From NCBI RefSeq assembly GCF_000143415.4, contig NW_003314410.1, forward strand, positions 202,676-266,675: a stretch of 64,000 nt of DNA, given 5' to 3'. Below the pieces are notes generated by a model, which saw only the letters and a list, made by a program, of their open reading frames with translations, searched no databases and was not told the DNA's origin. How positions within the stretch are numbered: position 1 is the stretch's first letter; every line of letters starts with the position of its first letter. The DNA is from Selaginella moellendorffii. Lineage: Eukaryota > Streptophyta > Lycopodiopsida > Selaginellales > Selaginellaceae. The translations under genes were made by a program, and so were the position numbers. Shown here in pieces: positions 61,811-64,000 of this stretch.

Positions 61811-63690
61811 TGTGAGACACAAAATCCCTAGGCCCCAAAGTGGAGCCGGAAGGGCGCCACATGGTAGTGGCCGAAGCGAGAGCCAAATGAGCGTAACACG
61901 TTTGGACCAAAAGCTCCAACTTGAAAAGTCAAGAGCGGGAGTGGAACTCCCAACGAAGTGCTCGAGGAACGAGCACGAAGCGAGCAAAAGGCAAGGCTCC
62001 AAAAAGGGACCCAAAAGGACCAACACATGACACGTGGGAGTGTCCGAGATGGACTCGAGTTGGAGTCCAAAGTGGAGTCCGAGATGGAGTCCGAGATGGA
62101 CTCGAGTTGGAGTCCAAAGTGGAGTCCGAGATGGACCCGAGTTGGAGTCCGAAATGGAGTCCAAGATGGACTCGAGTTGGAGTCCGAAGTGGAGTCCGAG
62201 ATGGACCCGAGTTGGAGTCCGAAATGGAGTCCGAGATGGACCCGAGATGGAGTCCGAGATGGAGTCCGAAGTGGAGTCCGAGGTGGACCCGAGATGGACC
62301 CGAGTTGGAGTCCGAAGTGGAGTCCAAGATGGACCCGAGATGGAGTCCGAGATGGAGTCCGAGATGGAGTCCGAGGTGGACCCGAGATGGACCCGAAATG
62401 GAGTCCGAGATGGAGTCCGAGATGGACCCGAGATGGAGTCCGAGATGGAGTCCGAGATGGACCCGAGATGGAGTCTGAGATGGGGTCCGAGATGGAGTCC
62501 GAGATGGAGTCCGAGATGGAGTCCGAAGTCAAGACCGAGACCGGAACCGAGACCGGGACCGAGACCGAGACCGAGACCGAGATCGGGACCGAGACCGAGG
62601 CCGAGGCCGAGGCCGAGACCGAGCCCGAGCCCGAGTCCGAGTCCGAGTCCGAGTCCGAGTCCGAGTCCGAGTCCGAGTCCGAGTCCGGAGCCTGAGAGGG
62701 TGAAAGCCCAAAGCGTTCGTCTCCCAGACCCTGGGGGGTTTGGTGAGCTCCAAAAGTATAGTAGGGGGAGGACTGCAGTGGAGCCAGTTTGGCCAGGAAA
62801 GGCCAGTTTGGCCCAGGAAGGCCAGACCCAGTGTTGGGTGAGGAACTGACTACTGGGAAGTCCAAGACTAGAGTGAATACGGACCGACAAGCGGGGTAGC
62901 TTGGTGAAGTGTTCAAGAGCCGGCTCTAGTTCCCCCGGGAGATCGACTGGCCGATGCTCCCAGTCCAAGTGTGGGTGGCACTACCTACTTGGATACCTGG
63001 TGTGGCTCAATGGAACCCGCTCTAAGCCCATGGCTAGAGCACCCAAGGGCAGAAGGCGAGGAGAGTACCCAGGTGGCTCGCGTAAGGCCACGGTGTTCCA
63101 AAATGTTGTCCCCAAGGCCCAGACTGTGGAAAGGAAGAGGAGCAGTCCTCTGGGGTAGTGACCAAGGACACAGTCGTGTGGTGAGGAAGTCCCAGAGGAC
63201 CGTGGGACTTAGTGGTCGGGCCTGTGGGTCTCGATCCAGTGGCAGTGTTGGCAAACACGGCCAGGGGCAGAAAGGGACTTAGTGGGGACTGACAGAGGGA
63301 TATTGGGGAAGGAAATTCCCCAGGTCTGTGGGCATCCTAAGGATGCTAAGGAGTGGATCTAGGATGACCACTCGTGGACAGATGGCCCAGTCTTGGAGAG
63401 ACGGGATTGTGATGCAAGTGGTATTGGACCACTAGTGCAGCAAAGGTGAATGGGCATGGCCTTAGCGTAACGGGCCGAGATGTCAGTGGTACCTTTGGGT
63501 GTCGGTCTTGGGACCGGACACGTGGAGCACTTGGACCAGGTGCAAGTGTTGAGTGGCATGGATGCCATTCTTGGGGCTAGCAAGCCCCAAGTCCTGAATT
63601 GGACTGATGGAAGTTGTGAATGAGACTCCTCCAAGTGGTCGGAGGTGTGGTTAAGTGACTAAAGTAGAATGGAAAATTTAGTCGCTTACA
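61811..63690 (+). repeat. 3' LTR
   Basis: 1,880 bp, near-identical to 55882-57766; contains its own minisatellite and ends at CATAC. Confidence 0.92.
62040..62695 (+). repeat. GA-rich minisatellite of the 3' LTR
   Basis: Same unit families as the 5' LTR array with unit-number differences, for example a longer gtccga run. Confidence 0.95.
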
Positions 63691-64000
63691 CATACTTGGC
63701 CCGGCTTTTTAGTTCTCTTTTGCTCTGTCTTGCACTGGCTTGACAAGAACCCTCGTGTATTGAGATTGGTCCCTCAATATCGCTGGATGATAGCTTACCG
63801 TGTCTGCCAAACACCCTCGCTATCATGCCCTTTGTGTTAGTCTCATTTTGGTCCCAAATGCTATTTATGGAAAGTGTCTAGATTTGCTCATTTGGCATAT
63901 CTACGGAATGTAGAGATCGGCCTGAACACAATGGTGTTCGTCCCGTGTCCAAATTCGCAATCTAAGGACATTCCATATTTAGTAAGTTTCAAGCTTGTCC
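63691..64000. other. Right target-site duplication and resumed gypsy host sequence
   Basis: CATAC at 63691-63695 completes the duplication; the following ~300 bp should continue the interrupted gypsy element but contain stops in all minus frames and no recognised gag block. Confidence 0.5.

Larger units (their letters stand above)
55882..63690 (+). mobile_element. Complete non-coding LTR retrotransposon (LARD-like), 7,809 bp
   Basis: Two near-identical LTRs (1,885 and 1,880 bp), each TGTGAGACAC...CGCTTACA, a perfect 5 bp CATAC target-site duplication, and a primer binding site TGGTATCGGAGC 3 bp inside the 5' LTR. The 4,044 bp interior has no gag or pol reading frame on either strand; instead it is packed with short inverted repeats. 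This fits a large retrotransposon derivative that depends on another element's proteins. LTR differences are few (for example gagtaccc versus gagcaccc, and minisatellite length), so insertion is recent relative to the decayed gypsy element it interrupts. Confidence 0.92.
47872..64000 (-). mobile_element. Decayed Ty3/gypsy retrotransposon (Athila/Tat-like pol), host of two nested insertions
   Basis: On the minus strand, gag zinc knuckles (55.5 kb), protease (54.3 kb), reverse transcriptase (54.0-52.6 kb), RNase H (52.6-50.4 kb), integrase (50.1-49.4 kb) and an extra ORF (49.0-47.98 kb) follow in gypsy order. A purine tract (aaaggggggaa on the minus strand, 47872-47889) marks the likely start of its 3' LTR. 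All reading frames are broken by stops and frameshifts. The pol and integrase wording (WLSPLVVVPKK, YYPQGNGQAEAMNK) resembles the Athila/Tat branch. The 5' LTR was not found and probably lies beyond 64 kb; assigning 63691-64000 to this element rests on continuity across the nested insertion only. Confidence 0.75.

Overview
The window is nuclear DNA of a land plant, most likely the lycophyte Selaginella (S. moellendorffii or a close relative). Short spliced introns of about 45-60 bp, microbial-type terpene synthase-like (MTPSL) genes, plant housekeeping genes (HISN7/IMPL2, FTSHi2, extra-large G protein, auxin response factor remains, a PPR protein) and large LTR retrotransposons all fit. The species is inferred from gene content; no database search was run. 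Multi-exon gene coordinates run from start codon to stop codon and include introns.

Region 1 (1-13.8 kb) is a tandem array of an MTPSL gene (minus strand) and a class I/II aminotransferase gene (plus strand). The two genes are divergent from a shared 180-220 bp promoter and convergent at their 3' ends. Two MTPSL ORFs are complete (5346-6452, 9768-10874) and a third is a deletion-ridden pseudogene (13105-13819). One aminotransferase is complete (11098-12749); two others survive as pieces. The spacers are AT-rich, TE-derived DNA, including a strongly AT-shifted copy of an LTR that is present in fresh form at 50-64 kb. The first bases of the window match the MTPSL promoter, so the array appears to continue to the left.

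Region 2 (14-41 kb) is gene-dense and ordinary: mitochondrial ribosomal protein bS18m, histidinol-phosphate phosphatase, the protease-dead FtsH homologue FTSHi2, an ABC1-family kinase, an auxin response factor relic, the bifunctional methionine-salvage enzyme DEP1, a receptor-like cytoplasmic kinase, an extra-large G protein and a PPR protein cut by a 100-N gap. RAD50 (missing its 5' end in the same gap) runs to 46.4 kb. It is followed by a small APE2 relic and the 3' end of a PrfB-type release factor gene.

Region 3 (47.9-64 kb) is nested retrotransposons. A decayed Ty3/gypsy element (minus strand: gag zinc knuckles, protease, RT, RNase H, integrase, an extra 3' ORF) has been hit twice by one LTR family. 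One hit is a solo LTR (50716-52262). The other is a complete 7.8 kb element (55882-63690) with near-identical 1.88 kb LTRs, a perfect CATAC target-site duplication and a tRNA-iMet-type primer binding site.

The most unusual object is the 4,044 bp interior of that complete element (57767-61810). I find no retroviral protein in it. Read by eye, it is a nearly unbroken string of short perfect hairpins (5-9 bp stems, 3-13 nt loops), about one every 35-60 nt from primer binding site to 3' LTR. It includes two tRNA T-arm-like hairpins and a duplicated module whose stems differ in sequence but still pair. This looks like a non-coding, structure-selected retrotransposon RNA and is the main lead.
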